Assembly (NCBI GenBank): GCA_003972865.1
Contig: QOAX01000202.1
Location: 1 to 7,667 of the forward strand
Length of the DNA stretch: 7,667 nucleotides
Reading direction: 5' to 3'
From: Verrucomicrobiota bacterium
Lineage (GTDB): Bacteria > Verrucomicrobiota > Verrucomicrobiia > Limisphaerales > UBA1096
This document shows positions 1 through 6,233 of the stretch, one piece after another. The notes under the pieces were generated by a model. The model was not told where the DNA came from. It saw only the letters and a list, made by a program, of their open reading frames with translations, and did not search any database. The position numbers were made by a program, and so were the translations under genes. The number at the start of each line of letters is the position of its first letter. Position 1 is the stretch's first letter.

Positions 1-232
1 GGGCGTTGTTCAGGGTATAAAAAAAGTATCGAAGAGCCCCGTTGTTTGCCTGTTCCGCCTGGGCGCCGGCAGTGGCTTGGTTGGCTCCCTTGTATTCAAA
101 AAACATGGATCGTCCGAAATAAAGGGTGACACTCACCAACCCAAACGCAATCCACAGGACAATAATCAACACCGCCCCCACTCGGGACCGGGATGAAACA
201 TAATTCCTGTCTTGTCCGTTGGTTAATTTCAT
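1..232 (-). CDS. gspK: Type II secretion minor pseudopilin GspK, N-terminal part only
   Basis: This is the first 77 codons of a gene cut by the left edge of the window. The ATG at 232 lies 9 bases after the gspJ stop, behind a GGGAG at very short spacing. The protein has a short leader with four Arg, then SRVGAVLIIVLW at residues 16-27, with the likely prepilin cut after Gly19, followed by one hydrophobic helix to about residue 39 and a polar region (EYKGANQATAGAQAEQAN). Position +5 of the mature protein is Ile rather than Glu, which is the known exception that marks GspK among pseudopilins. GspK sits at the pseudopilus tip with GspI and GspJ in the inner membrane and periplasm. The family call rests on this N-terminal segment and on its place after gspJ; the large globular domain is outside the window. 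Confidence 0.8.
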   Translation of the reverse strand, partial: MKLTNGQDRNYVSSRSRVGAVLIIVLWIAFGLVSVTLYFGRSMFFEYKGANQATAGAQAEQANNGALRYFFYTLNNA

Positions 233-241
233 GTCTCCCGT

Positions 242-985
242 TTAGCCTCCCTCTTCCCCCTCGCCTTCTTCCTCCTCGCTCTGCTCGTCTGGGGGCTTGA
301 TGGTCAGAATCGGAACCAGGACTTCCCGAATCCGGGTTTGGCGGCCGGTCGGATTGGGGTTGTCGGTAAACACCTCCACCATGGCGCGAACTGCCAACGG
401 AACAGCCGGTTCGTTGACGGTGGAATCCCATGTTTGAAGCCATTGCAATCCATCAAAAAACTCGAACTGCAGGGAACGAACATTATCCAGCATCAGGGTT
501 TCAACCGGTGCTGCCTCATTTGCCTCAAGCGGCAGGGGGTTGCGGGACATGCGCATCAGCGCTTGGCCAAGGTTGGTGGTGACCGTCTGCATGGGATTAA
601 CCCCCAGCAGGTAACCCACCTTCTGCACATCGCCCCACGGCAATTGGTCTGAGACGACTGCGGTCGTGGAGTAAAACTCCAGTTGATCATTGGGCATGTC
701 CGGCGAACCCAGTTCCTCGCAAAAAATCCCCTCCGCCATCAATCCACCGGTGACAATCATGTTCTCAAGGTCACGCTTCATGATCGACATCGCCTGGGTC
801 AGGGCCGTATGTTGATCAACGCGTTTTTGCATCCGATTGCGCAGGCCGAGTGCACCGGAGAATGTCATCTGCATCACAAGCAGGATCAACGCAAACGCCA
901 TCGTTGCAAACATCACCTCCATCAACGTGAACCCCGCTTGGTTCAGGCGTTTTTTGAAAAGAATGTTATGCGGCTTGAAGGACAT
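242..985 (-). CDS. gspJ: Type II secretion minor pseudopilin GspJ with acidic tail
   Basis: This is a 247-residue pseudopilin of the pseudopilus tip complex. A basic leader (KKR at 11-13) precedes QAGFTLMEV; the prepilin peptidase cut falls after Gly18, Phe19 is +1 and Glu23 is the conserved +5 Glu. A hydrophobic helix follows to about residue 45. Residues 170-206 (VRSLQFEFFDGLQWLQTWDS, then PLAVRAMVEV) match the usual C-terminal GspJ pattern of a FDG/W strand pair followed by an LP.AVR strand. The last 15 residues are almost all Glu, Asp and Gly (DEQSEEEEGEGEEGG), an addition I do not associate with the family; the coding DNA there is a purine-rich low-complexity stretch. The ATG at 985 is 3 bases after the gspI stop and has no visible Shine-Dalgarno site, so translation is probably coupled to gspI. 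GspJ pairs with GspI and GspK in known systems. Confidence 0.88.
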   Translation of the reverse strand: MSFKPHNILFKKRLNQAGFTLMEVMFATMAFALILLVMQMTFSGALGLRNRMQKRVDQHTALTQAMSIMKRDLENMIVTGGLMAEGIFCEELGSPDMPNDQLEFYSTTAVVSDQLPWGDVQKVGYLLGVNPMQTVTTNLGQALMRMSRNPLPLEANEAAPVETLMLDNVRSLQFEFFDGLQWLQTWDSTVNEPAVPLAVRAMVEVFTDNPNPTGRQTRIREVLVPILTIKPPDEQSEEEEGEGEEGG

Positions 986-988
986 GAG

Positions 989-1396
989 TTATTGGACTGA
1001 ATCATCCACCAGGGTGGAAAGTTCGACAGCAAATACCCTGCCTTGGAGCGGATAAGTCACCTCCAGAGTCAGTTGCTGCATGGCACCGCCTGGCCACGCC
1101 TGCTGCTGCATTGACCACGTGTAACCGGGGTAATCCTGCTCAAATGTCCCAGACGCCTGTGCAGTTTGCCAAAGATTGCTGATACTGAGTTGGTTGAGCA
1201 TGTTGGCAGCCAGCTGCACCGCAATCCCTTTTCGTTCAGCACCAATCCCGGCACGGCTGGCCACGGAAATCCCCTGAAGGGCCACCGGGATAACAATGGC
1301 CATGAACACCAGCGCGGCGAGGACTTCAGCGAAGGTAAACCCCGCCCTCGACCGTATCCGTTGCCGGGATTTGGATATATTCATTCTTTGGATCAT
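989..1396 (-). CDS. gspI: Type II secretion minor pseudopilin GspI
   Basis: This is a 135-residue protein, a normal size for GspI. The leader is strongly basic (K9, R11, R13, R15, R17) and leads to RAGFTFAEVLAALVFMAIV; the cut falls after Gly19, Phe20 is +1 and Glu24 is the +5 Glu. The C-terminal half has the GspI-like layout of a PGY.W strand (90-94), a middle strand (LTLEVTYP, 109-116) and a last hydrophobic strand (VFAVELSTLV, 121-130). The ATG at 1396 is the longest start; a second in-frame ATG at 1384 (Met5) gives a shorter leader and cannot be excluded. Neither has a clear Shine-Dalgarno site. Either way the gene starts well inside gspH (71 or 59 bases of overlap), and its leader and cleavage motif are read in another frame as the gspH tail. 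GspI seeds the tip complex with GspJ and GspK. Confidence 0.88.
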   Translation of the reverse strand: MIQRMNISKSRQRIRSRAGFTFAEVLAALVFMAIVIPVALQGISVASRAGIGAERKGIAVQLAANMLNQLSISNLWQTAQASGTFEQDYPGYTWSMQQQAWPGGAMQQLTLEVTYPLQGRVFAVELSTLVDDSVQ

Positions 1397-1931
1397 CGTC
1401 GGTTAACAATACATAACGCAATCGGCCCTGGAGTTTTGCCACCCGGTAAAACTCTTCACTATTCTCCCGCTTTTGGAGCCGCCACGAGGTCGGACTGGTT
1501 TCCAGTAACGATCCGTCCGGCAAAAAAGTGACTGCATACAAATCGCGTGAGATTGGCTCGCCTATTTCAAATATGACCTCATGTTTTTCATTGATCCAGT
1601 AAGGTCGCGTGGTTTGGACCGTTCGGTTCCCAAACTGCCCCGGTTGATAACCATCCTCCCGTTGCACGTAGAGGACGCCTCTGTTCATGTCGAACAGCAA
1701 CTGCATCGGGGCCCCTGTGGAAATGGCTTCCCTTCGGACATGCTCGGTAAGGGCCAACATCCGTCGGGCTTCCTCAACCAATGAGCGCGATTTGAAAAAC
1801 TGACCAAGCGACGGCGCTGAAACCGTGAACACAACCGTCAGCAGCGCAAGGACAGCAATCAACTCCAACAGGGTGAATGCCCCCTGCCGACCGTCACCTG
1901 TCCTCTGTCTGCCAGTTGGTGATGTCATCAT
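1326..1931 (-). CDS. gspH: Type II secretion minor pseudopilin GspH
   Basis: This is a 201-residue pseudopilin. The processing motif is RQGAFTLLELIAVLALL at residues 15-31: Ala18 at -1, Phe19 at +1, Glu23 at +5. Ala instead of Gly at -1 is tolerated by prepilin peptidases and gives the GAFTL form common in planctomycete and verrucomicrobial pseudopilins (from memory). After the membrane helix come SRSLVEEARRMLALTEHVRREAI, a typical N-terminal alpha spine, and then the GspH-type beta domain with VTFLPDGSLLETSPTSWRL at 134-152. Two adjacent ATGs (1931, 1928) are possible starts; both lie inside the end of gspG (38-base overlap), with only a weak GG upstream, so coupling to gspG is likely. GspH is thought to link the tip complex to the GspG shaft. 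GspH is the least conserved pseudopilin, so the name rests on order and the beta-domain motif. The C-terminal 23 codons overlap gspI. Confidence 0.82.
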   Translation of the reverse strand: MMTSPTGRQRTGDGRQGAFTLLELIAVLALLTVVFTVSAPSLGQFFKSRSLVEEARRMLALTEHVRREAISTGAPMQLLFDMNRGVLYVQREDGYQPGQFGNRTVQTTRPYWINEKHEVIFEIGEPISRDLYAVTFLPDGSLLETSPTSWRLQKRENSEEFYRVAKLQGRLRYVLLTDDDPKNEYIQIPATDTVEGGVYLR

Positions 1932-2355
1932 CCGTGCCGGTCTTCATGTCCAGCCCACCCGAGGAAATATCATAGCTGCCGATATTCATCTTGCCGGGAT
2001 AGTTGTAGACGTAGTCGTTCCCCCATGGATCCCGGGGTATGCCCTTCTTAAGGTACGGCCCCTGCCAGTCCTGGACATTGTTGCTGTTTGGCTCTTCGAT
2101 GAGTTCCCTAAGGTCGTTTCCTCCCTTGGGGAAATACCCCATGTCGACCTCAAATAAGTCGATGGCAATCTCCAGGTTTGAAATCTGGCTCTTCGCCGCC
2201 GTGACCTTGGCCTGCTTGGAGCGCCCGGCGAACTTGGGAACCACCACCGCAGCCAACGTCGCAAGGATCACCAGGACCAACAACATTTCCACCAGAGTAA
2301 ACCCCCTTTGGCGTGTCGCTAAATTCCGCCTTATCTTTAATATATCAAGTTGCAT
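1894..2355 (-). CDS. gspG: Type II secretion major pseudopilin GspG
   Basis: This is the shaft subunit of the pseudopilus, 153 residues. RQRGFTLVEMLLVLVILATL at 15-34 gives the prepilin cut after Gly18 and Glu23 at +5, followed by AAVVVPKFAGR as in nearly all GspG. The rest follows the family closely: SQISNLEIAIDLFEVDMGYFP at 56-76, WQGPYLKKGIPRDPWGNDYVY at 97-117, and a C-terminal GLDMKTGTDDDITNW at 134-148. The last segment corresponds to the acidic loop that binds calcium in characterised GspG proteins, and the Asp cluster needed for that is present. The ATG at 2355 is 8 bases after the gspF stop. The junction is almost pure A/T with two TAA stops in tandem and no Shine-Dalgarno site. GspG is usually needed in excess over the minor pseudopilins; nothing in the sequence shows how that is achieved here. 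Confidence 0.95.
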   Translation of the reverse strand: MQLDILKIRRNLATRQRGFTLVEMLLVLVILATLAAVVVPKFAGRSKQAKVTAAKSQISNLEIAIDLFEVDMGYFPKGGNDLRELIEEPNSNNVQDWQGPYLKKGIPRDPWGNDYVYNYPGKMNIGSYDISSGGLDMKTGTDDDITNWQTEDR

Positions 2356-2363
2356 TTTATTTA

Positions 2364-3596
2364 TTATTTTATATAATCCTGAATGGTGAAAATTGGGATC
2401 ACCATTCCAACAAAAATTGTCCCAATAAAAGCTGCAATGAAAAACAACATCAACGGTTCCATCAAGGCCACCGCGGTTTTGAGCTGCTGGTCCAGTTCCT
2501 TTTCCGTGACCTCGGCCAGACGGATCAGTTCCTTGTCAAGTCGACTGCTTTCCTCGGCAACAGAAATCATCTCCACGGTGGCGCCAGAAAACAAAAGACT
2601 GCAATCCCCCAGACTACGAGCCAGTGGTTCACCTTTTTTTACGCGTTCAATGGAGTCTTCAATGGCATCGGTTAGGATTTGGTTGCCGATCGAGCGCTGT
2701 GCCACGTTGAGTCCGCTCACCAAGGGAACTCCCGCGTGGATAAGCGTGCCGAGCATCCTAGAAAAACGGGCCATGGCAAATTGTGAAGACAGGGGGCCAA
2801 TCACCGGAGCCGTGAGTAGCCAGCGTTCATAGATGCGCCGGCCTCTCGCTGATGTTACCCAGGTTCGTGCCAAATAAACCAAGAACGCAATGCCAATGAT
2901 GACGAAGATTCCATAACGCTGGCAAAATTCACTGGCCGCCACGATGACTTGGGTGAGCATTGGCAGTGCCGCGTCGAAGCCCTCGAACAAGGTCTTGAAT
3001 CTTGGAATGAAAAACACCATGAGAAATATGAGCACGGCGATGGCTAGAAACATCAGCACAGCCGGATAAATCATCGCGGATAACACTTTGCCTCGAAGCT
3101 CCTTATCCCGTGCCTGGAATTCGGCAATCTGCGCCAACACCAGGTCGAGAAATCCTCCCGTTTCCCCGGCCTCCACCATTGCGGTGTAAACGGTCGGAAA
3201 TGTTTCCGGCGAACGCGACATGGCATCCGAAAGGGAAACCCCGTCGATGACCAAGTCATGAACCTCTCGCCATTTTTTGCTGGCTGCAGGGTCGGTGGTT
3301 TCCCGGTATAGAATGGTCAGGGCCTTGCTGAGCGGAACCCCGGCGGCTAAAAGGCTGGACAATAGACGGGTGAAATTTCCCAGCACCTTGAAGGAAACTC
3401 TAGTTTGTTTCCACGGGAGGGAAATCCCTCCCGACTTCGCACCCCTCCCGACTTCCTCTGCCGTTTCCTCCAACTGGACCAGCTGCAGGCCGAGTTGCTT
3501 GATCTTGTCAAACGCGTCCGGCCGGCTGCCGGCTTGAATCGTGCCGGTGTCAAGCACCCCCCCGCTATCGAGCGCCTTGTATTGGAAATTCGGCAT
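2364..3596 (-). CDS. gspF: Type II secretion inner-membrane platform protein GspF
   Basis: This is a 410-residue polytopic protein that anchors the assembly ATPase and works as the platform for pseudopilus growth. It opens with the usual MPNFQYKALDSGG. Two tandem T2SF domains are visible: the first from about residue 73 (FTRLLSSLLAAGVPLSKAL at 75-93, MVEAGETGGFLD at 140-151) and the second from about 277 (FSRMLGTLIHAGVPLVSGL at 278-296, MISVAEESSRLD at 343-354). Predicted membrane segments lie at about 173-198, 228-244 and 380-403. Length and domain order are normal for GspF. The ATG at 3596 is 5 bases after the gspE stop and is preceded by TAATCCTC rather than a ribosome site, so it is probably translated by coupling to gspE. 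PilC of type IV pili is the close relative; the minor pseudopilin set downstream favours GspF. Confidence 0.95.
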   Translation of the reverse strand: MPNFQYKALDSGGVLDTGTIQAGSRPDAFDKIKQLGLQLVQLEETAEEVGRGAKSGGISLPWKQTRVSFKVLGNFTRLLSSLLAAGVPLSKALTILYRETTDPAASKKWREVHDLVIDGVSLSDAMSRSPETFPTVYTAMVEAGETGGFLDLVLAQIAEFQARDKELRGKVLSAMIYPAVLMFLAIAVLIFLMVFFIPRFKTLFEGFDAALPMLTQVIVAASEFCQRYGIFVIIGIAFLVYLARTWVTSARGRRIYERWLLTAPVIGPLSSQFAMARFSRMLGTLIHAGVPLVSGLNVAQRSIGNQILTDAIEDSIERVKKGEPLARSLGDCSLLFSGATVEMISVAEESSRLDKELIRLAEVTEKELDQQLKTAVALMEPLMLFFIAAFIGTIFVGMVIPIFTIQDYIK

Positions 3597-3601
3597 GAGG
3601 A

Positions 3602-5272
3602 TTAATCGCGGTTGACGTGTTCACTCTTGGTAACGCGCAGCACTTCGTCGGAAGTGGTGATGCCTTCGCGAACCAAACGCCATCCATCCTCGGCGAGCGT
3701 TGTCATCCCGTCTTTGATGGCCAGTTCCTTCAGTTCCCCACTCGAACAATTCTGAAGGATGTGCTGCCGGATTTCCGGGTTGAGCGACATCAACTCGAAC
3801 ACGGCATGCCGGCCGTGGAAGCCGGAATTCCTACATTCCGCGCAGCCCACCGGTTGAAAGATCGGCGTCCCGGCCGGGATGTCAAATTCCTCCTTCAACG
3901 CCGTGGCCTTGTCGGAACGGTCCTCGGTCTTGCAATCGGGGCAAAGGACACGCACCAAGCGCTGGGCCAGCACTCCCTCCAGCGAGGAGGCGACCAGATA
4001 GGGCTCAACGCCCATGTCCACCAGGCGAGTCAGCGCACTGGGGGCATCGTTGGTGTGCAGCGTGGAAAAAACCAGATGGCCGGTCAGCGACGCCTGCACG
4101 GCGATCCGCGCTGTTTCCTGGTCGCGAATTTCGCCGACCAGGACCACATCGGGGTCGTGCCGAAGAATCGCACGCAGGCCGACGCCAAAGGTCAGGCCGG
4201 TTTTCTCCGAGACCTGGATCTGGTTGATGCCCCTTATCTGGTATTCGATGGGATCCTCCACCGTGACAATCTTGCGGATCATGTCGTTGATCTCGCTCAT
4301 GGCGGAGTAAAGCGTGGTCGTCTTGCCGGAACCGGTCGGGCCGGTGACCAGAAATATGCCATGCGGCATGCCGAGGATTTTACGGAAGATACTGCGCTCT
4401 TTAGCAGCCATGCCAAGATTGTCCAGGCTGAGCACGGTGTTGTCCTGCTTGAGCAAGCGCATCACCACCGCTTCGCCATGCAGCATTGGAATGATGGAGA
4501 CGCGAACATCGACCTCGGCGCGTTTGACCCTGAGCTTGATGCGTCCATCCTGAGGCAACCGTTTCTCGGCGATGTCCAGATGGCTCAAAATCTTGATGCG
4601 GGAAACGATCGCCGGCTGGAACCGCTTGATCTCGTTGGGCACCGGGACGTCAAGCAGCAGGCCATCCACGCGGTAACGAATCTGGAGTTCGTCCTCGAAG
4701 GGCTCGAGGTGAATGTCCGTGGCTCGCATTCCAATGGCATCACTCAACACCTGGTTGACAAAGCGGATGATCGAGGCGTCCCCGGCGGCCTGGTCGAGAT
4801 CCGTGTCTTCCGTTTCGCCTTCATCAAGGACCTGAAACGCTGCATCATCCTTCAGGGTGTCGATGGTATCGGCCCCCACCCCGAGGCGGCTTTTGATCTC
4901 CCGTTGAATGGCCTCCGAGGTGGCAAGAACCGGCGTTATACTCAGGCCGCTCAGCGCCTTCAGAGATTCCAATCCCTGTGGGTCAAACAAGCGGCTGGTG
5001 GCTACCTCGACTCCCTCGGCGGATTGCCGCAGCGGCAGGAGTTTCTCCTTTATCAGGATACGCGCCGGGAACAGGGAGATCACGTCCTGCTCAATCTCAA
5101 TCGCCTCAAGGGACGTGAATTCAAGCCCGTATTCCTTTGCCAGCCACTGCAGAGCGGCCCCTTCCGAAGACAAGTTTGCCTGGGATTCCGATGTGGGTAA
5201 GGCAGCAAGCCTCTCGGCATCCAGTGCAGAGAGACTGCGACCATCAACCAACCGTTGTAACAGCTGGCTCAA
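3602..5272 (-). CDS. gspE: Type II secretion assembly ATPase GspE
   Basis: This is the 556-residue cytoplasmic hexameric ATPase that powers pseudopilus assembly. Residues 40-135 form a GspE/PilB N-terminal domain (LAKEYGLEF, LFPARILIKEKLLPL). The catalytic part has ATDIHLEP (184-191), Walker A GPTGSGKTTT (311-320), VEDPIEY (338-344), Walker B DVVLVGEIRD (375-384) and the His box FSTLHTND (402-409). Two CxxC pairs, Cys444/Cys447 and Cys477/Cys480, form the zinc-binding tetracysteine motif of GspE. No key residue is missing. The start is a TTG at 5272, chosen because a perfect AAGGAG lies 8 bases upstream; the reading frame stays open further upstream but overlaps the preceding gene and offers no better site. 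It is the best ribosome site in the operon. PilB or MshE is the alternative name, but the following gspFGHIJK order supports type II secretion. Confidence 0.95.
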   Translation of the reverse strand: MSQLLQRLVDGRSLSALDAERLAALPTSESQANLSSEGAALQWLAKEYGLEFTSLEAIEIEQDVISLFPARILIKEKLLPLRQSAEGVEVATSRLFDPQGLESLKALSGLSITPVLATSEAIQREIKSRLGVGADTIDTLKDDAAFQVLDEGETEDTDLDQAAGDASIIRFVNQVLSDAIGMRATDIHLEPFEDELQIRYRVDGLLLDVPVPNEIKRFQPAIVSRIKILSHLDIAEKRLPQDGRIKLRVKRAEVDVRVSIIPMLHGEAVVMRLLKQDNTVLSLDNLGMAAKERSIFRKILGMPHGIFLVTGPTGSGKTTTLYSAMSEINDMIRKIVTVEDPIEYQIRGINQIQVSEKTGLTFGVGLRAILRHDPDVVLVGEIRDQETARIAVQASLTGHLVFSTLHTNDAPSALTRLVDMGVEPYLVASSLEGVLAQRLVRVLCPDCKTEDRSDKATALKEEFDIPAGTPIFQPVGCAECRNSGFHGRHAVFELMSLNPEIRQHILQNCSSGELKELAIKDGMTTLAEDGWRLVREGITTSDEVLRVTKSEHVNRD

Positions 5273-5280
5273 CAGCAGTG

Positions 5281-5286
5281 CTCCTT
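5281..5286 (-). promoter_or_regulatory. Strong Shine-Dalgarno site fixing the gspE start at TTG
   Basis: On the minus strand the bases read AAGGAG, 8 bases before the TTG at 5272. This is a full match to the anti-Shine-Dalgarno sequence and is what decides the unusual start codon. The following genes gspF, gspG, gspH, gspI and gspJ show no comparable site. Confidence 0.8.
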
Positions 5287-5307
5287 TTCGTAAAACAGCG
5301 AATGAAC

Positions 5308-5841
5308 TTAGTTCAAAAGTCCCGACAAAACCGCCTGGGCCTCCTGCTTCAACGTCAATAACTGGCGCAGGTCTTCCTGGGCTTTCTTGAGTTTCGCCTC
5401 ACGAGCCTTGCGATCCGCTCGGTAGGCGGCGAGCTTTGCCTTGATCTCCCCCTTGGCGGGATTTTCCTTTTCCAGAAGATCGCGAAGTTCACTGGTCGGA
5501 GTCTTTTCAGTGGAGGAATCACCGCGGCCTCGGCTTCCGCGTCCCCCGAAGAAACTCATCATCCCGGATGTGCCGGAGATGCGGTTGTCCATAACAGCCT
5601 GAACCTTGGGTTGGACCACCTTCCACTCAGCGACGGAAATGCCTAGGTTTTCACGGTAGCGCTCCATGATCCGCTCCATGATCTGGGATCGATCAAAGTT
5701 CCCACGATTCCCTCGTTCACCCCTTTCACGATTCCCTCGATCACGGTCGCGATCACGCTCCTGGGCTGAAATATCCACGGTAACACTGGCAAAAACAGCA
5801 GTTACCACCAACAATGACAATGATTTAATAAACGTATTCAT
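5308..5841 (-). CDS. Small secreted Arg-rich helical protein, Spy/CpxP-like in outline, function unknown
   Basis: This 177-residue protein leads the type II secretion operon; its stop is 35 bases before gspE with no hairpin between. The ATG at 5841 is preferred over an in-frame TTG at 5868 because it gives a clean Sec signal peptide: Lys6, a hydrophobic core at 8-22, and a cut after ISA (Ala26) before Gln27. Residues 27-48 are almost only Arg, Asp, Glu, Gly and Asn (RDRDRDRGNRERGERGNRGN), encoded by short direct DNA repeats. Then come a short helix (SQIMERIMERYRENLGI, 52-68), a helix with VAEWKVVQPKVQAVMDNR (70-87), a Gly/Arg loop (99-107), and a long charged helix or coiled coil (117-176) ending LRQLLTLKQEAQAVLSGLL. 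There is no Cys and no membrane segment beyond the signal. The helical, LTxxQ-like ending recalls Spy/CpxP periplasmic proteins, but this is only an outline similarity. A role in secretion is suggested by position alone. Confidence 0.78.
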   Translation of the reverse strand: MNTFIKSLSLLVVTAVFASVTVDISAQERDRDRDRGNRERGERGNRGNFDRSQIMERIMERYRENLGISVAEWKVVQPKVQAVMDNRISGTSGMMSFFGGRGSRGRGDSSTEKTPTSELRDLLEKENPAKGEIKAKLAAYRADRKAREAKLKKAQEDLRQLLTLKQEAQAVLSGLLN

Positions 5842-5848
5842 AAGCCTG
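5837..5848. repeat. Left arm of a 12-base inverted repeat at the two divergent start codons
   Basis: On the minus strand this arm reads CAGGCTTATGAA and contains the start codon of the Arg-rich secreted protein gene. The same 12 bases occur on the plus strand at 6222-6233, in the same register to the ATG of the first ankyrin gene. The AGG serves as a weak ribosome site in both. Confidence 0.6.
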
Positions 5849-5855
5849 AATAAGT

Positions 5856-5886
5856 AGTATACCCTCAAAAGGCAATTAAGTTACAA
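5856..5886 (-). promoter_or_regulatory. Possible sigma-70 type promoter for the secretion operon
   Basis: On the minus strand TATACT (5861-5856) is a good -10 box. The best -35 candidate is TTGTAA (5886-5881), four of six matches at a long 19-base spacing. The transcript would start only about 8 bases before the ATG at 5841, which is short, so the call is weak. Confidence 0.3.
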
Positions 5887-5991
5887 AAAATGTTGGTTAG
5901 ATGGCAATAAATTGCACATTAAAGGGCGCGAAAAGCCCGCGTTTTATGGCATGAAGGCATCAAGATCGACAGGATCAACATCACTTATTGT

Positions 5992-6003
5992 TAACTGCAG
6001 TTA
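5992..6003. promoter_or_regulatory. Perfect 12-base palindrome, possible operator
   Basis: TAACTGCAGTTA reads the same on both strands, with no spacer, and the flanking bases do not extend the symmetry. Its place between two divergent transcription units would suit a dimeric regulator acting on either or both. There is no second copy in the intergenic region and no regulator gene in the window. Confidence 0.3.
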
Positions 6004-6221
6004 TTTCGCTTTTGCAGAGGGTTCCAATGCTCAAATTTCTGTCGGAGCGCGTCCGAACCGGGTCCCGTCCGGGTTGATTTATTCGTGCGTCTAGGATTCG
6101 CCGTGTGGCCGTCGTTGAAACCCTGCAAATCAACATTGCCGGCGAACCCTGTCCAACGGCGCCACCATGTCAGTTAAGGCATTGTGACACCTGGGGCGTT
6201 TCGCTATCGTTTGGCTGCTTG

Positions 6222-6233
6222 CAGGCTTATGAA
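6222..6233. repeat. Right arm of the 12-base inverted repeat at the divergent start codons
   Basis: This arm reads CAGGCTTATGAA on the plus strand and holds the ATG at 6229. It matches the arm at 5837-5848 in inverted orientation, base for base, with the start codon at the same place in each arm. Confidence 0.6.

Larger units (their letters stand above)
5842..6228. other. Divergent intergenic region of 387 bases
   Basis: This stretch separates the minus-strand secretion operon from the plus-strand ankyrin pair, so both promoters are expected here. I see a fair -10 box for the minus strand, a perfect 12-base palindrome near the middle, and short weak hairpins, but no convincing gene, RNA or terminator. 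The part nearest the operon (5842-5925) is A/T-rich and the part nearest the ankyrin gene is G/C-richer. The frame of the first ankyrin gene continues upstream, interrupted by TAA at 6175 and TAA at 5992 and otherwise open, without a good start; it does not read like a normal protein. Confidence 0.6.

Noticed and set aside
96..443. Minus-strand open frame across the gspJ/gspK junction
   Set aside because: It is out of frame with both pseudopilin genes, which show clear family motifs in their own frames.
3617..5200. Long plus-strand open frame of 527 codons opposite gspE
   Set aside because: It lies wholly antisense to a gene with intact ATPase motifs; its predicted protein has no recognisable domain, and a long open antisense frame is common opposite G/C-rich conserved genes.
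1..5272. Type IV pilus assembly cluster (pilB, pilC, pilA) rather than type II secretion
   Set aside because: The full gspG-H-I-J-K order, the GspK-type loss of Glu at +5, and the GspG calcium-loop motif fit type II secretion better; there is no pilT or pilD here.
5842..5868. TTG at 5868 as the start of the Arg-rich secreted protein
   Set aside because: It would add nine residues before a clean signal peptide and would overlap the candidate -10 box.
5924..5945. Hairpin GGGC/GCCC followed by TTTT as a terminator
   Set aside because: The stem is only 4 base pairs and the T-run is short, and a terminator between two divergent promoters has no transcript to end.
6056..6075. Imperfect hairpin AACCGGG..CCGGGTT
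   Set aside because: The stem has a mismatch and no U-run follows; it is too weak to call a terminator or a structured RNA.
5912..6094. 60-codon plus-strand open frame in the divergent intergenic region
   Set aside because: It has no ribosome site and no signal or domain, and it sits across the region where promoters and the palindrome lie.
6184..6228. GTG at 6184 as the start of the first ankyrin gene
   Set aside because: It would put 15 residues with Arg and Cys before the signal sequence; the ATG at 6229 gives a normal signal peptide and matches the paralogue's start.
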